64,000 bases of DNA from Pomphorhynchus laevis (GCA_012934845.2 WNNJ02000189.1:49194-113193); one strand, 5' to 3'; shown: positions 9,701 to 22,240, counted from the first letter of the stretch. Made by a program: numbers and translations. The notes: generated by a model from the sequence alone, not told the origin.

Positions 9701-12600
9701 AAAAGAGGATAGAAGGAATTATCTGCCAATCCCGATAATAAAATAATAACGAAACTTAGTAAAATTAATTGGGTAATTTTTATGTATAAATATATAAATC
9801 GCTAATTTGATGAGTTGAGTTAAATTAAATGTTATAAATTCCTTTAAATAAAATTGTAAGTAGTGAATTCAATTTATTAATTAATGAATTGCTTTTAATA
9901 AATTAAATGTCGTGTAATGAATTAATTACTCGATAAAATTCATTACATAATCAATACCGATTGCATTTTAAAAAATTAATTGAAAGTCCATTGTTTAAAT
10001 ATTTTGATTTTAAAATCTAAACGTGATAGAACAGTCAAAAACCATGGATTTGACTCTTTATATTTGAACGACAATGTGCTGGAATAATTTATTCCCTCTA
10101 TTCCACACGGATTCATTCATTACTTTACCACATCGATATCAACGTTATTCTGTTCAGTTAATTAGCCATGACTTATCAAAAAATCACTGATTTTATTTCA
10201 TCGGGATTTTCGCTGCAAAATTCCTTAGTTATACTCGAAGAGGTGCATATTTTAAAATATCATGGATTAACTGAAAAATAAACAAAGGATGCTCGAATAT
10301 TTTATCTATTTGAAGACAAATATTAAAATACGAAACCAATATCGCTACCATCCGGTAAGATCGCATAATGAAGAAATAGTACGACATCAAATCGCATACT
10401 AAAACTTCAATAATCGTTAGAATTTCAGTATTTACATTAAATTTTTATATCAATAACTTACAAAGTATAATATAAAATTAAATTTTTCTAAATTATAATT
10501 TAAAAATTATTTATTTATATTTATAAATAAATAATAAATAATTAATATATTTATAAATAATTATTTATTTATATTTTTTAATTATAATTTAAAAATTTCT
10601 TAATTATAATTAAATTATAATTTAAAATTAATTTTTTTAAATTTTCTAACTCAATGAGTGCTGATAAATTGTATTTGCAAAATCAATATATTTCTCAATA
10701 ATTTTTGTCATCAGCCAATTATAAAAAATTTTCAACCGCTCGAAATAAAACTATTAAAAAATTAGATATATATTTTATTACTTATATACATAAAATATTT
10801 AAATTTATGCTTTTGTTAGAAAATTATATGAAAGATCGTTTTTTATTTTTAAAGGCTTCTACATTCATCTCGGAAAAACTTATTTCACAACAAAATATTT
10901 TTTCTGATGTAGATGTTAGACGAATTTTAAAATTTCAACAAATCATTTTGAATTTTGTGGTGTTAACATTTCCTACAAATAATAACATTTTTCACATTTT
11001 TGATTTTTCAAAGGTTTTAATTCTATTTTGTGTTTGATACCTATTAATTCAACACGATATATTCATCCTATTGATGTAGATGAATTTTAAAATATAAATT
11101 TTAATAATTTTATATAATTTTATAAATAATATTAAATATAATAATATTAAATATATATTAAATTCAAAATAAATTTTAAATGAATAAAATAATTTTTATA
11201 ATAATTTTAATTAAATAGTAGTATGTTCTTTCGTAGTATCTAGGTGACATATCGAAGTTCAAAGTACACAGTGTTATTAATATCGGTGACTATTATTAAT
11301 TATTTCTTTGAATAATTTATGTTAATTTGATAAGTTTTAATAAGTTTAAATAATTAATAAGTTTTTGTTTATTAATTAGTATGTAAATAGATATCACAAG
11401 CGAATTCTAAGTTTAAATAATTAATAAGCTTTGTTTGTTGATTAGTATTGACATAGATACCACAAGCGAATTCTCCAAGATACTGATTTATGCCGCTTCC
11501 TTATTTTTAAATCAAGTCCCGAATTAAATTTAAAGAATATATTCGATCATTACGGTAATATCTTGTTAAATCAATTAAAATTTAAAATGTGTCGTAAAGT
11601 TAAGTTTGAAATTAGAATATTTACAAGGATCATAAAGAAATTTGTCATTTACAACAAATCAGATCACCTATGGTTTAAAAGATATAGGCTTTATTAAACA
11701 ATAATGAATATATTGTGATAAATATATCTAGAAGTATACTTCCTTACCCCTTACATCTTCCCTTTACTGTTTTTATAAAGATAGAACATATTACTTAATC
11801 TTATGAATTCAATTTTCGTAATTATTAATTCGAGTAAATTACGGTATGAAATTTTTAACATCAAACATTGCTAAATATGATAGACAAAAGGTGCAGGTTC
11901 TCATTTTATGTTGTCCACATACCTTGAAAAGCAAAAGTTGGATGCGAAAAAGTTATATATTAAATATATATTCAAACACATACATATTGTATTTTTTAGA
12001 ATGAATAGAATATTAGGGATTTGTTAAAGTGGCTAATGTAATGTTTTTAGATTATAAAAACATAAAAATATTATAAAAATATAATATATTTTTATATTAT
12101 ATTATAATATATGTATTTAAATATAGGTTCCAATTTCGATTAATGACAAAAATTTAGAATCTGAAAGCTCACTTTTAGATTTATTATCAGCAGATACATC
12201 TTCAGTCTTGTTCTCTCGCTTAAAATCCAAATAACGTGAAAGTTGTTGAGTCTAATTTGCCTATGGGTAAATACTGATAGATACAGGTTTATTAAATGGC
12301 TATTTTGGAAATACATCCACTTACAATCCAATAAATTATATATTTAGAGTTATACAAAAAAAAGCAACCAAACAGCAAAAGTATAAGCAATGTCGATCCT
12401 GTTTCAAAATTTTTAATTAAAACTTAATATAATTTATTATTAATATTTCTACAGCATACAAAATCATAGCTTAATTGGCTGGTTCACTCCAAAAACAATT
12501 AAAATTTTATCTTGGAAGGAAATTCCAATTATTGATTACTCGGTCTGCCAAACAATTAAGCTTTTTCAACCTCCGGTGCGCTCTCTGAATAGTAAAATCA
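9701..12600. other. AT-rich intergenic stretch with simple repeats
   Basis: I see no gene. An open frame at about 10705-11037 has no ATG start and is low-complexity in composition. At 11330-11480 a phrase near AATTAATAAGTTTTTGTT...ACATAGAT.CCACAAGCGAATTCT occurs twice, about 70 bases apart. The regions around 10490-10640 and 12055-12115 are almost pure A and T. Confidence 0.5.
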
Positions 12601-12604
12601 TGAC

Positions 12605-12900
12605 TCCTAGTGTAAGTTGAAGTGCGCAATGGAAACACAATTGATGGAACTTATGGGATATCTTACAGCCCACCAAGTGATAAGAAAGTTTTTAATGTTT
12701 CGCAAAGGAGACATGGGTTTCATATCTAAATGCCGTAAGCGATCGTGGTAAAGTAGATATCCCAAACCTGTAACACATTCATATGCTCGTCTCAGGATTC
12801 TTTCTATCTGGGAAGCATCACCGTTAAATTGTGGGTATGACACTTTAAAGCAGTACATTGAAATGAGACCAACGTATGAGTTAAACAAATAAGGGAAATT
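12605..12900 (-). mobile_element. CR1-like LINE, 3' part (split by insertion)
   Basis: Minus-strand translation gives NFPYLFNSYVGLISMYC, then SQIERILRRAYECVTGLGYL and YHDRLRHLDMKPMSPL. This is the region C-terminal to the reverse transcriptase palm of CR1-like LINEs. It fits directly onto the minus-strand piece at 13955-14990, with the plus-strand L2-like copy (12905-13945) between them. I therefore read both as one element interrupted by a later LINE insertion. Confidence 0.65.
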
Positions 12901-12904
12901 GTCT

Positions 12905-13945
12905 ATTGAGAGTTTTACGAAGCATCTCCCTATTTTTTGCGGGGTCCCACAAGGTTCAGTCCTAGGTCCCCTGATTTTCTCTCTTCTGCTTGGCGATCTC
13001 TCTCCGTTTATCAAACCTTACTCCTTTAACGTCATGCAATACGCCGATGACATCATCATCTATGATCATGCACCCGCACATCACATACATGATATCTGCA
13101 TTTCTGCCTCCAACTGTCTTTCTTCTATCTACGAACGTCTCTCCAATCTCCATCTCGTTCTAAACCCCGACAAGTCTAAAATAATGTGGATCTTCCCCCG
13201 TAAGCCAAACATATCTCCTCCCACTGTATCTTTTGCCTCATCGATCATCCACATAGTACACAATCTCACTTTTTTAGGCTTCCATTTCGATGATCACCCT
13301 TAACTTAAACCCTTCGTCCGTGACAAGGTTCGCTCGTCTAACTTAATTCTCCGTGACATCCGCCGTGTCCGCCCCCTTATCGACTTCCGCTCTTGTATGT
13401 CTCTTCTTTCATCGCTTCTTTTCCCTAAAATCGATTACTGCCTCTGCCTTTTCGCCAATTCTCCACAATCCATCATCCTACCTATACAACGCATAATCAA
13501 CTCCGCCTTTCAAGTGCTCTTTCGTCTCGGTCGCTTTGACCACATATCCACATATCTTGCCCAACTCTCCTGGTCCACCATCCACATCCGCATCGAACTC
13601 CGCCTTCTCGTAACTTTTCGACTCATCGCTGTCGGCTCCCCATCGTTCATCGATCTTCCTTCTTTAGACGACACTCGCCCCACCTCACTATCGCTGCGTT
13701 CCCGTCATACCCTCTTACTCCACGTTCCTAATTACTCCAACAACTATGGTATCCGATCCTTCTTCGTCACCGCCTCACTCGTCTGGAATCAATTCCCTTT
13801 CGACGTCCGCTGCACTCCCTCCTTTATCACATTCAAACTCCTCCTCTGTTCACATCTTCTCGACACATGATTTACATTTTTGTTTTGTTGTGGTCATGTA
13901 AGCGTGCGCTGACACGCATTTGCTACGTTAAAATAAATTTCGTTT
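12905..13945 (+). mobile_element. L2/CR1-like LINE, 5'-truncated copy A
   Basis: It begins inside the reverse transcriptase at CGVPQGSVLGPLIFSLLLGD, has MQYADDIIIYDHAPAHH at about 13027-13078, and continues through SLLFPKIDYCLCLFANSPQS to a stop near 13870. One frame change separates its two long open stretches. The 3' end carries the family hairpin (GCGTGCGCTGACACGC, 13902-13917) and a short A-rich tail. It is 5'-truncated, as is typical of target-primed insertion, and it interrupts a CR1-like LINE. Confidence 0.8.
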
Positions 13946-13954
13946 ATCTCCCGA

Positions 13955-14990
13955 TAATACCATATAGTCTCATTGCCTTGAACAAATCTCATCTGTATTT
14001 GTTTTAGTTTTTAAGTTGTTTACCACAACAATTCCTAGGTCTTTGAACTTATCGACTGTAGGTAATACTACGGATCTAAATGTTGTTCTCCCAAATGCAT
14101 ATCGGTGCACTTTGCCACACTAACTTTTATCGTATTTTGCTCTGCCCATTTTAAAGAGGGTCCAAGTCCGCTTGGATCATAGATCATATCTAATCTCGCT
14201 CCACAACTTAATGTCATTCCCGAACATCAACAAAAGTGAATTAATAATGTCAGACAGATCATTTATGAATATAATAAATAATAATAGGCTGAAAATAGAA
14301 CCCTGAAGAACGCCCATTATAATGCTCACCCAGTCAAATAAAGATGTTCCTACTTGGACTGCCGATTGCAGTCCTAGTTAAGAGAAAAGCAGCAATTTAA
14401 GTGACAATGTGCAAATTAAACTTGCAAGCTGTAAGTTTACGTAACAATATGGTGTGATCAGCCGTGTCAAATGCTTTAGTTAAGCCAATAAATATAACAT
14501 CACATTCAAAATTTTTATCCAGGGACTTCAGCCAGCTGTTCAGAGTGATCAAAATGTTCATATGTTGATTTGGGCGAGCAAAAATCATGCTGAGATGTGT
14601 GTAAGGATAAGTTACATGATCATTTATATGTTGTAAAATCAAACATTCGAGGACTTTGCAGCAAATGCATGTTAAGCTGATCGGACTGTAATTGCTTACG
14701 TTCTTACGATCACCCTTTTTTAAAACAGAAAAAAGTATGGATATCTTCCAATCGTCTAGGAGAACTTTATAGACAAACTAATATTTAAAAATTTGAACTA
14801 AAGGATGAACAATATTATTGTCAATGTTTCGAAGTAGGATGAACGGAAGATTATCGGGTACTGCAGACGAACATTGTTTCAGCCTTAGTAATTCATTGCT
14901 TACATAATAAGCGTTTATCCAGGGAAGATGACATGCTTCGTTACATGTAAGCATATTGTAATCGGCTTGTTGGGTATGATCGCCTTGAGT
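13955..14990 (-). mobile_element. CR1-like LINE, reverse transcriptase part (split by insertion)
   Basis: On the minus strand it reads, in order, VLKKGDRKNVSNYSPISLTC, then CDVIFIGLTKAFDTADHTIL (palm motif A, with glycine where the first catalytic aspartate is expected), GVLQGSIFSLLLFIIFINDL (motif B) and LMFGNDIKLW (motif C, degenerate). Then comes VDKFKDLGIVVVNNLKT. Stops and shifted frames occur in the 3' half, so it is dead. It continues at 12605-12900 on the far side of the inserted plus-strand LINE. Confidence 0.7.
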
Positions 14991-15019
14991 AGTAAAAATT
15001 TTTGTTAAAAAAAGATCTA

Positions 15020-15705
15020 TTTTTAAGTGGCAAATGCGTGCCGGCGCACGCTTACAACAACGAAATTAAAAATCTAATTTGTGTGTCGATGAGGTGGGTA
15101 CGGATGCGGCATTTGAATGTAATAAAGGAGGGAGCGCGGTGAACGTCGAGTGCGAGCTGATTCCAGGCGAGTGGAGTGGCGACGAGGAAGGATCGGAGAT
15201 CGTAGTTGTTAAAGTAATTGAGAACGTAGAGTAAGAGGGAATTACGGAAATGAAGTGATAGAGAGGTGGGACGAGTGCCGTCTAAGAAAGGAGGTTGATG
15301 AACGATGGGGAGCCGACAGCGATGTGACGAAAAGTTACGAGAAGGCGGGGTTGTATGCGGATGTGTATGGTGGGCTAGGGGAGTTGGGCAAGATATGTGG
15401 ATGTGTAGTCAAAGCTACGGAGACGTAGAAGCACTCGATAAGCTGAGTTGATGATGTGTTGTAGGGGTAGGATGATGGATTTTGGGGAATTGTCGAAAAG
15501 ACTGAGGCAGTAATCGATTTTAGGGAAGAGAAGCGATGAGAGAAGATACATGCAAGAACATAAGTTGATAAGGAGGCGGATACGGTGGATGCCATGGAGA
15601 ATTAAGTTAGACGAGCAGATCTTGTCACGGACGAAGCGATTATGGTAAAGGTGGTCATCGAAATGAAATCCTAAGAAAATGAGATTGCGGATTATGGGGA
15701 TGAAG
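15020..15705 (-). mobile_element. L2/CR1-like LINE, 5'-truncated copy B
   Basis: Read on the minus strand it matches the C-terminal end of the family (KSITASVFSTIPQNPSSYPY is a shifted-frame view of the FPKIDYCLSLFDNSPK region). The 3' hairpin GCGTGCCGGCGCACGC lies at 15036-15051. Its upstream limit is near 15705. Frames are broken. Confidence 0.75.
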
Positions 15706-15859
15706 TGATTAGATATTAAGTACTCTTCGGTTACTAAGTTATCATTAACCTTGTTGCATATATTTTAATTGTACATTTTTAGCCTACTTGATGCATAACA
15801 AAAGAGGGCTTTATAGTCTAGATGGTATAGGTTGATTATATACAGAAGGAAATATTTGC

Positions 15860-16240
15860 TTAAGTATTATGTAACGACATTATTGGAGAAAAGATGGAAC
15901 AGGAGAGGGTGTTGAAAATGCGAAAGGAGTGAGAATAATGTTTTGGGAAGAGAATTCCATACGATTGGTGCAGCTACATGGTATGCATGCGTACTGAAAA
16001 TTAGTGAAATGTCTTCGTGGGAAGACTTATGTTATTTGGCTTAGGGTTAGATAGCATACATTACGTGAGTCGTAAGATGAGAGATTGAGATGAGTGGGTG
16101 GTTCGGATGTACGGGTACGAAAAATGATGGATAGCAAGCGGACGCATCACGTTATGAATATTAGGACAATTAAGGAGACATAATTGGTGAGAAATATGAA
16201 AATGGGTCTAGGGACTTAAAAATTTTTTGACAACATTTAT
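15860..16240 (-). mobile_element. Small LINE C-terminal fragment
   Basis: Minus-strand translation gives YIRTTHSSQSLILRLT, then KTFH and, after stops, SYGILFPK. This resembles the end of CR1/L2-type ORF2, where IRTTRS..SL.L...RT..Y..SF..R...LWNSLP is usual. No tail is visible, so it is only a scrap. 15706-15859 and 16241-16690 are AT-rich without recognisable content. Confidence 0.4.
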
Positions 16241-16689
16241 GTAAAATCAGAAGTGTCATTTATTATCAAAAGCTTTTGTGTGTAATTAGTTAGTATTTAT
16301 AAAACTATAAAATTGTTTTTTTTACTTTCAAAAATTAAATATTATTTTATATTAAATATATAATTTAAAAATTATCGAATGAAATATTGAAATTCGATAA
16401 TTTTAAGAATTTATAAAAATGAATTTACAATGTATAGGGTAGAATCTTGAAAATTTTGGTTTATAAGTACCAATACATTATCATTTGTAATTGATATAAT
16501 CAGTTAAGTTAAAAAAATAAATTTTTATACGTATTTTTATATTGTTAACAAAATGAATATGTTATTTTGTGCAAGCGTTTAATAATGTGCTTTATATAAT
16601 AGTAAGTAAATTATATAGTGCGATTAGTAATAGAATATCTAAATATGTATAGTAATAGATAGTACGACCAAGAAATAGTATACGTAGCT

Positions 16690-18050
16690 TTTAGATTGTT
16701 AATAGTATTATATTACGGTATAGTCCCGAATGCATGGAAACGCTCTATCATTAAGCCGCTTTATAAGAAAGGTGATCGATCATGTGTAGATAACTACCGA
16801 CCGGTTAGTTTAACTTCTGTATCGTGTCGTGTATTAGAGATATTACTTTATCGGATAATCAGTAACTACCTAGAATCATACAGGTTACTTTATACTAATC
16901 CGCACGGATTCCGTAGAAACTGTTCCACAGTAAACAACCTTTTATTGGCACAGGAAAGTTGGGGTTCCATAGTGGATGAAGGGTATGCTGTAGATGTCAT
17001 ATGTTTTAACTTCTCCAAAGCATTTGATTATGTACCCCATGATAAGTTGATTATGAAGATGAGTGCATTAAACATCAATCCAATTATCATTCGTTGGATA
17101 TTCAATTTTCTTTCTGGTCGCACATACCAGGTCGCCATTCACGGTACCCTTTCCGATCATTATTCAGTTAATGCCGGTGTCCCGCAAGGGTCTGTATTGG
17201 GTCCTCTGCTGTTTTGTATTTTCATCAACGATCTCCCCAGTGTAATAAATTTGCATTCATTATTATTTGCAGACGATTTAAAAATTTGGAGAGCCATCAA
17301 GTCGGATTATGATCGTAACATTCTTCAATCAGATATTGACACGGTTCTTAAGTGGGCACGTTCTAATGGTCTGTCTGTTAATGCCTCGAAGTGCACTTGC
17401 ATGCACATTCGATCACGTAATATTGTTCCAGTGCCGATATATCATCTCGGGGATCGAGTGATAACATTGATTTCGAGCTATAAATATCTTGACGTATGGA
17501 TAATGGATGATTTCTCCACTCGCCAAAATACTGAGTACATTTGTTCGAAGGCCATGCGTATGGTTGGTTTCCTTCGCCGATCATTCAGCTATGTGAGTCC
17601 AAGTGCTTTTAGATTTATTGCAAACGCTTTTTTACTAAGCCATGTGTTATATGCTTCTCAATGTTCACACCCTCGAACCAGATATGAGATTACTCGACTT
17701 AAGAAGGTGCTACGTAGGGCAACAAAATTAGTACATTCTTTGAGAGAACTTCCTTACGAGGACCGTCTTTTGTCTTTAAATACGCAGTCATTATGTGATA
17801 TTCGTGACTCGCGGGATCTGTGTCTTGTATGGAAGGTATTTCACAATGAACACCATGTGTTGCGTGGGCTCTTCAACATTCGATCAACTCGAGCTTTGCG
17901 AGGTCACTCGTTTTATCTTAGTCGCCGACGAATAGTACATTCTAGGACGATTCAATTTGGACAACGAATAATAAATTCATGGAATCGTTTAAGCGATGAT
18001 ATTGTAAATGCGGCAACTCGTGAGCTCTTTAAAGGACAAATTATTTGTCC
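16690..18050 (+). mobile_element. CR1-like LINE reverse transcriptase, long open copy
   Basis: About 450 codons are uninterrupted. The motifs in order are RSIIKPLYKKGDRSCVDNYR and PVSLTSVSCRVLE (motif 1), HGFRRNCSTVNNLL (motif 2), DVICFNFSKAFDYVPHDKL (motif A), GVPQGSVLGPLLFCIFINDL (motif B), LLFADDLKIWR (motif C) and GLSVNASKCTC (motif D), then a thumb and C-terminal part ending SWNRLSDDIVNAATRELF. Motif A has N in CFNFSKAFD where the first catalytic aspartate is expected, so activity is doubtful despite the open frame. The endonuclease is missing (5'-truncated). The 3' end abuts a Ty3/Gypsy pol fossil, next to a short inverted repeat (AAAGGACAAATTATTTGTCC, about 18021-18040). Confidence 0.8.
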
Positions 18051-18054
18051 TTTA

Positions 18055-20040
18055 AATAATCAAATTATTTTGTCCTTCAAATGGGCAACACCTTTAGTCA
18101 TCGTATGGAAAGCAGATAAAGATATTCGTATTTGTGCCGATTTTCGAGTGACAATTAATCCAGTGTTAAGTGCGGAAATGTATGAAATGCCTTCGACAGC
18201 ATAATGATAAAAATAGCCGGCGGCAATGTATATTCCAAAATTGATTTACGACAAGCATATTTACAAATGCCGATAGCTCCGGAATGCCGTTTTTTATTGG
18301 CAATTGCTACTCCCATTGGATTTTTCCGATACCGCCGTCTTCCGTTCGGTTTAACAACCAGTCCTATTATTTTTCAACGGTATATGACTTCCTTATTGGA
18401 TGGAATTGAAGGAGTGGCGGTTTATCTCGATGACATTATTATTGCAGCGGAAAATATGGAAAGTCATATCGAAAGATTGAAGCAGGTACTAGACAGGTTA
18501 AATCAAGCAAATATTCGAGTGAATAAAGATAAATGCGTATTTGGCAAGTCTAGAGTACCGTTTCTAGGGCATATTTTAGACGAAGATAATGTGGTTGCCG
18601 ATCTTGAAAAAATTCGTGCAATACAAGAAATGCCATCACTTAAAAATAAAGGTCAAGTTAGAGCGTTTTTGGGAACAGTAAATTTTCTAGACAAATTTGT
18701 ACCAAACATGCGATGGAAATGCAAGAGATTGTATGAATTAACCAGTAAGAAAGTAAAATGGGAATGGACTGGCGAACATCATAATGAATGGATACAGGTA
18801 AAGGAATTGCTATTAAGCACAAAAAGTTTGAAGACTGTAGACGTAAAATCCAAATTAAAACTGATGTGTGACGCATGTGAGGTTGGTGTGAGCGCTGTAC
18901 TAATGCAAAAGAAGGGCAAAGAGTGTTTTCCGATCGTATATGCCTCACGACTGTTAAGTTCCAGCGAACAACGTTATGCCCAAATAGACCGTGAAGCGTG
19001 GGCATTGGTATTTGCTGTACAGAAATTTAATCATTACTTAGCGGGTCGAAAATTCACATTACAGTCGGATCACAAACCTTTAAAATATATAATGGGAGAA
19101 CACAGAGATCTGCAGAAAGTTACAAATCATCGTTTAGTGAGATGGGCTACCATATTAAATCAATATGACTATGATCTCGAGTATGTAACGGGTAATGATA
19201 ACTACATAGCGGATGCACATTCTCGTCTACCAAGCGCTAGGAAAATAGAAAAGGAGGCAGGGTAGAACAGTGAAGAGGAAAGTATCATCAACCTGATTCA
19301 ATCCGAAACTATGGATGTAACGGGCATGTCTTCTGAGAGATTAAAAGAATAAATAGATAAGGATTGTATTCTGAAGCTGGTTCGCAGATACGTGAATACA
19401 CAATGGTTTCTAGTCATCGAGTCGAACATCAAACCTTACTTTGCACAGCGTCATATGATCGAAGTGGAAGCAGGAATTTTGTTGATGGCGGGTAGAATTA
19501 TAGTTCATATTAACTGTAGAACACAGGTCATGAGGATGATTCACCAAGGACACCCGGGAATAGTTTCGATGAAAAGTTTAGTTAGATTTTATGTGTGGTT
19601 GCCGGGAATTACTTCTGACATTGAGAATTGGATAGCTGGGTGCGAGAAATGTTAGGGTGTCAGACATAGTGAACCGACCTTACCACTGCAACCCTGGTCG
19701 ATTCCAGACAAAGAATGGGAGCGAATTCATATGGATTTTGCGGGACCTCATAACGGCAAATATTATTTAATTGTGCAATGTGCTCTAACAAAATGGCCGG
19801 AAGTAATTCCTGTCACAACGATTACCGCCACAATAGTTATAAATAAGTTACGAACATTATTTGCGGGATGAGGTGTTCTAGCAGTAGTCGTGTCGGATAA
19901 TGGCCCTCCTTTCTCGTCAGATGCGTTTAGGCAATTCTTGAAAAACAACGGCATTAATCATATACGAACAGCTCCATACCACCCCAATCGAATGGGCTAG
20001 CTGAACGTTTTGTACGAGTATTTAAACAACGAGTATTGAA
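18055..20040 (+). mobile_element. Ty3/Gypsy LTR retrotransposon pol fossil
   Basis: This is a broken piece of an LTR-element pol gene. Its parts in order are reverse transcriptase (18055 to about 18720, with the LDDIIIA box), RNase H (about 18830-19250) and integrase (about 19380-20035, with the zinc-binding head and part of the core). Gag, protease and both long terminal repeats are absent from the window. It is cut off by LINEs on both sides: a CR1-like LINE upstream and an L2-like LINE downstream. It carries a few breaks, mostly in the integrase half. The RT/RNase H half is well preserved, so the insertion is probably of moderate age. Confidence 0.85.
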
Positions 20041-20612
20041 CATCCACCGTATCCGCCCCCTTATCGGCTTCCTTTCTCGAATGTCCCTTCTGTCATCGTT
20101 TCTTTTTCCTAAAATCGATTACTGACTCAGCCTTTTCGCCTATTCTCCAAATTCATCATCCTACCCCTACAACTTATCATCAACTCCGTCGTCGCTTTCA
20201 CCACACATTCACATATATTGCCCAACTCTCCTGGCCCACCATCCACATCCGCATACAACTCTGTCTTCTTCACGTAACTTTCCGTCTCATCGCTGTGAGC
20301 TCCCCCATCGTTCATCAACCTCCTTTTCTTAGAAGACACTCACCCCACCTCTCTATCACTGCGTTCCCTTAATTCCATCTTACTTCACTTTTCAATTACT
20401 CCAACAACTACGGTTTCCGATCATTCCTCGTCGCCGCCCCACTTGCCTGCGAACAGCTCTCTCTCGACGTCCGCCGCGCTCCCTTATTTTACATTCAAAT
20501 ACTGCCTCCGTACCCACCTTCTCGACACATGATTTAGATTTAGATTTTTAATTCGTGATCATGTAAGTGTGAGCCGGCACGCATTAGCCACGTAAAAATA
20601 AATCTTTTTTTG
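20041..20612 (+). mobile_element. L2/CR1-like LINE, 5'-truncated copy C
   Basis: It matches the C-terminal end of the family at DNA level (TTTTTCCTAAAATCGATTAC, then the ACTCTCCTGGCCCACCATCC stretch) with small gaps that break the frame. The 3' end has the hairpin GTGTGAGCCGGCACGC at 20567-20582 and an AAATAAAT tail. It truncates the Ty3/Gypsy fossil on its left. Confidence 0.75.
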
Positions 20613-21460
20613 AGCATTTGCTAATGATTTGAAGATATGGAGAGTAATTCGCGATCGGATTGTTTGTCATACAGGAAGATCTCGATAATTTATATAAATG
20701 GTGCAATGAAACTTGTATTAGCTAAATTCACATAATTGAGAATAATTATTCACATAATCTACTGAGACTTGGGCGTCATTCAGTAGATCCTGTGCATAAC
20801 ATTGAAGGAGTTAGTTTGAGTGTGGTCTCACAACATAAGGATTTTGGGTCAGTTATACATATATCGCAAACACTAAATTGAATAATGAATATGCCCCATA
20901 AATCGATACGTCTATTGTTTAGTATGAATAATTTATTTCTAAAGATGAAATTGACACGTTTACAGGATTGTATAAATCCTTGATAAGACCACACTTAGAA
21001 TATTGTGTTTAAGCGAATTATCCAATAAATAAAAATGAGCTCCCTGATTATAAATCAGTCCAAAGGCGGGGCACAAAGCTGTGTAGGTTGGACACTTTAT
21101 ATGCTATAAGGTTGGAAACCGTAGAATTATGCAAATCAAAGGAATACCTTATTATATTTGACAATAATGAGAAAAATCATGCATGGTTATGATGGTTACC
21201 CATTGGATACCATACAGGCTTGTACATTTATACATAGATGACACCGCATGGCACTATATAAACTTCCTCACGGTAATTTGCACGCAATATATCGATAAAC
21301 ACATAGGGCTTTAAATCTTTGGAACGCTTTAACTGAGAAAATTATCGATGCCGCTACTTTAAAGATTTTCAAAGTGATGTGTCGCAATTGGTTTAATCTT
21401 ATAATATCAAACTAGAAAACATATAACCTATAAAAACAGCCACTGAGGATATTATATGTA
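20613..21460 (+). mobile_element. CR1-like LINE 3' fragment
   Basis: It starts at a FADDLKIW-like box (FANDLKIWRVIRD) and shows FTGLYKSLIRPHLEYCV, then NELPDYKSVQRRGTKLCRLD and ETVELCKSKEYL. This is the region after motif C in the CR1-like group. Several stops and shifts show old decay. It lies between L2-like copies C and D and may be the other half of an element interrupted by one of them. Confidence 0.6.
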
Positions 21461-21465
21461 TTTAA

Positions 21466-22240
21466 AAAGTCCAAAATAATGTGGATCCTTCCCCGTAAAC
21501 CAAACATATCTCCTCCCATTGTATCTTTTGCCTCATCGATCATCCCTATAGTCCACAATCTCACTTTCTTAGGCTTCCATTTCGATGATCACCTTTCCCT
21601 TAAACCCTTCGTGAGTGACAAGGTCCGCTCGTCTAACTTAATTCTCCGTGACATCCGCCGTATCCGCCCCCTTATCGACTTCCGTTCTTGTATGTCTCTT
21701 CTTTCATCGCTTCTTTTCCCTAAAATAGATTACTGCCTTAGCCTTTTCACACATTCTCCAAAATCCATCATCCTACCCCTACAACGAATAATCAACACCG
21801 CCGTTCGAGTGCTCTTTCGTCTCCGTCACTTCGACCACACATCCACATATTTTGCCCAACTCTTCTGACCCACCATCCACATCCGCATCAAACTCCGCCT
21901 TCTTCTCGTAACTTTTCGTCTGATCGCTGTCGGCTCCCCATCGTTCATCAACCTTCCTTTCTTAGACGATACTCGCCCCACCTCGCTATCGCTTCGTTCC
22001 TGTCATACCCTCTTACTCCACGTTCCTAATTACTCCAACAACTACGGTCTCCGATCCTTCCTCGTCGCCGCCTCACTCGCCTGGAATCAACTCCCTCTCG
22101 ACGTCCGCCGCGCTCCCTCCTTTATCACATTCAAACACCTTCTCCGTTCACACCTTCTCGACACCTGATTCACAGTCTTGTTTTGTTATGGTCATGTAAG
22201 CGTGCGCTGGCACGCATTTGCCACGTTAAAACAAATCGTT
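21466..22240 (+). mobile_element. L2/CR1-like LINE, 5'-truncated copy D
   Basis: It begins at KIMWILPRKPNISPPIVSFA and runs through FLGFHFDDHLSLKPFVSDKV and SLLFPKIDYCLSLFTHSPKS to the C-terminus (AWNQLPLDVRRAPSFITFKH read from 22080). The hairpin GCGTGCGCTGGCACGC is perfect at 22200-22215. There is one stop and one frame change, the fewest lesions of the five copies, so this is probably the youngest. Confidence 0.8.

Noticed and set aside
10705-11037. 110-codon open frame in AT-rich DNA
   Set aside because: No ATG start, composition dominated by F, I, K, L and N, no family resemblance and no splice context.
18204-19265. Long open stretch of retroviral-type polymerase as a possible host gene
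   Set aside because: It is the RT/RNase H part of a Ty3/Gypsy fossil that is truncated by LINEs on both sides and broken in its integrase half. Nothing suggests domestication.
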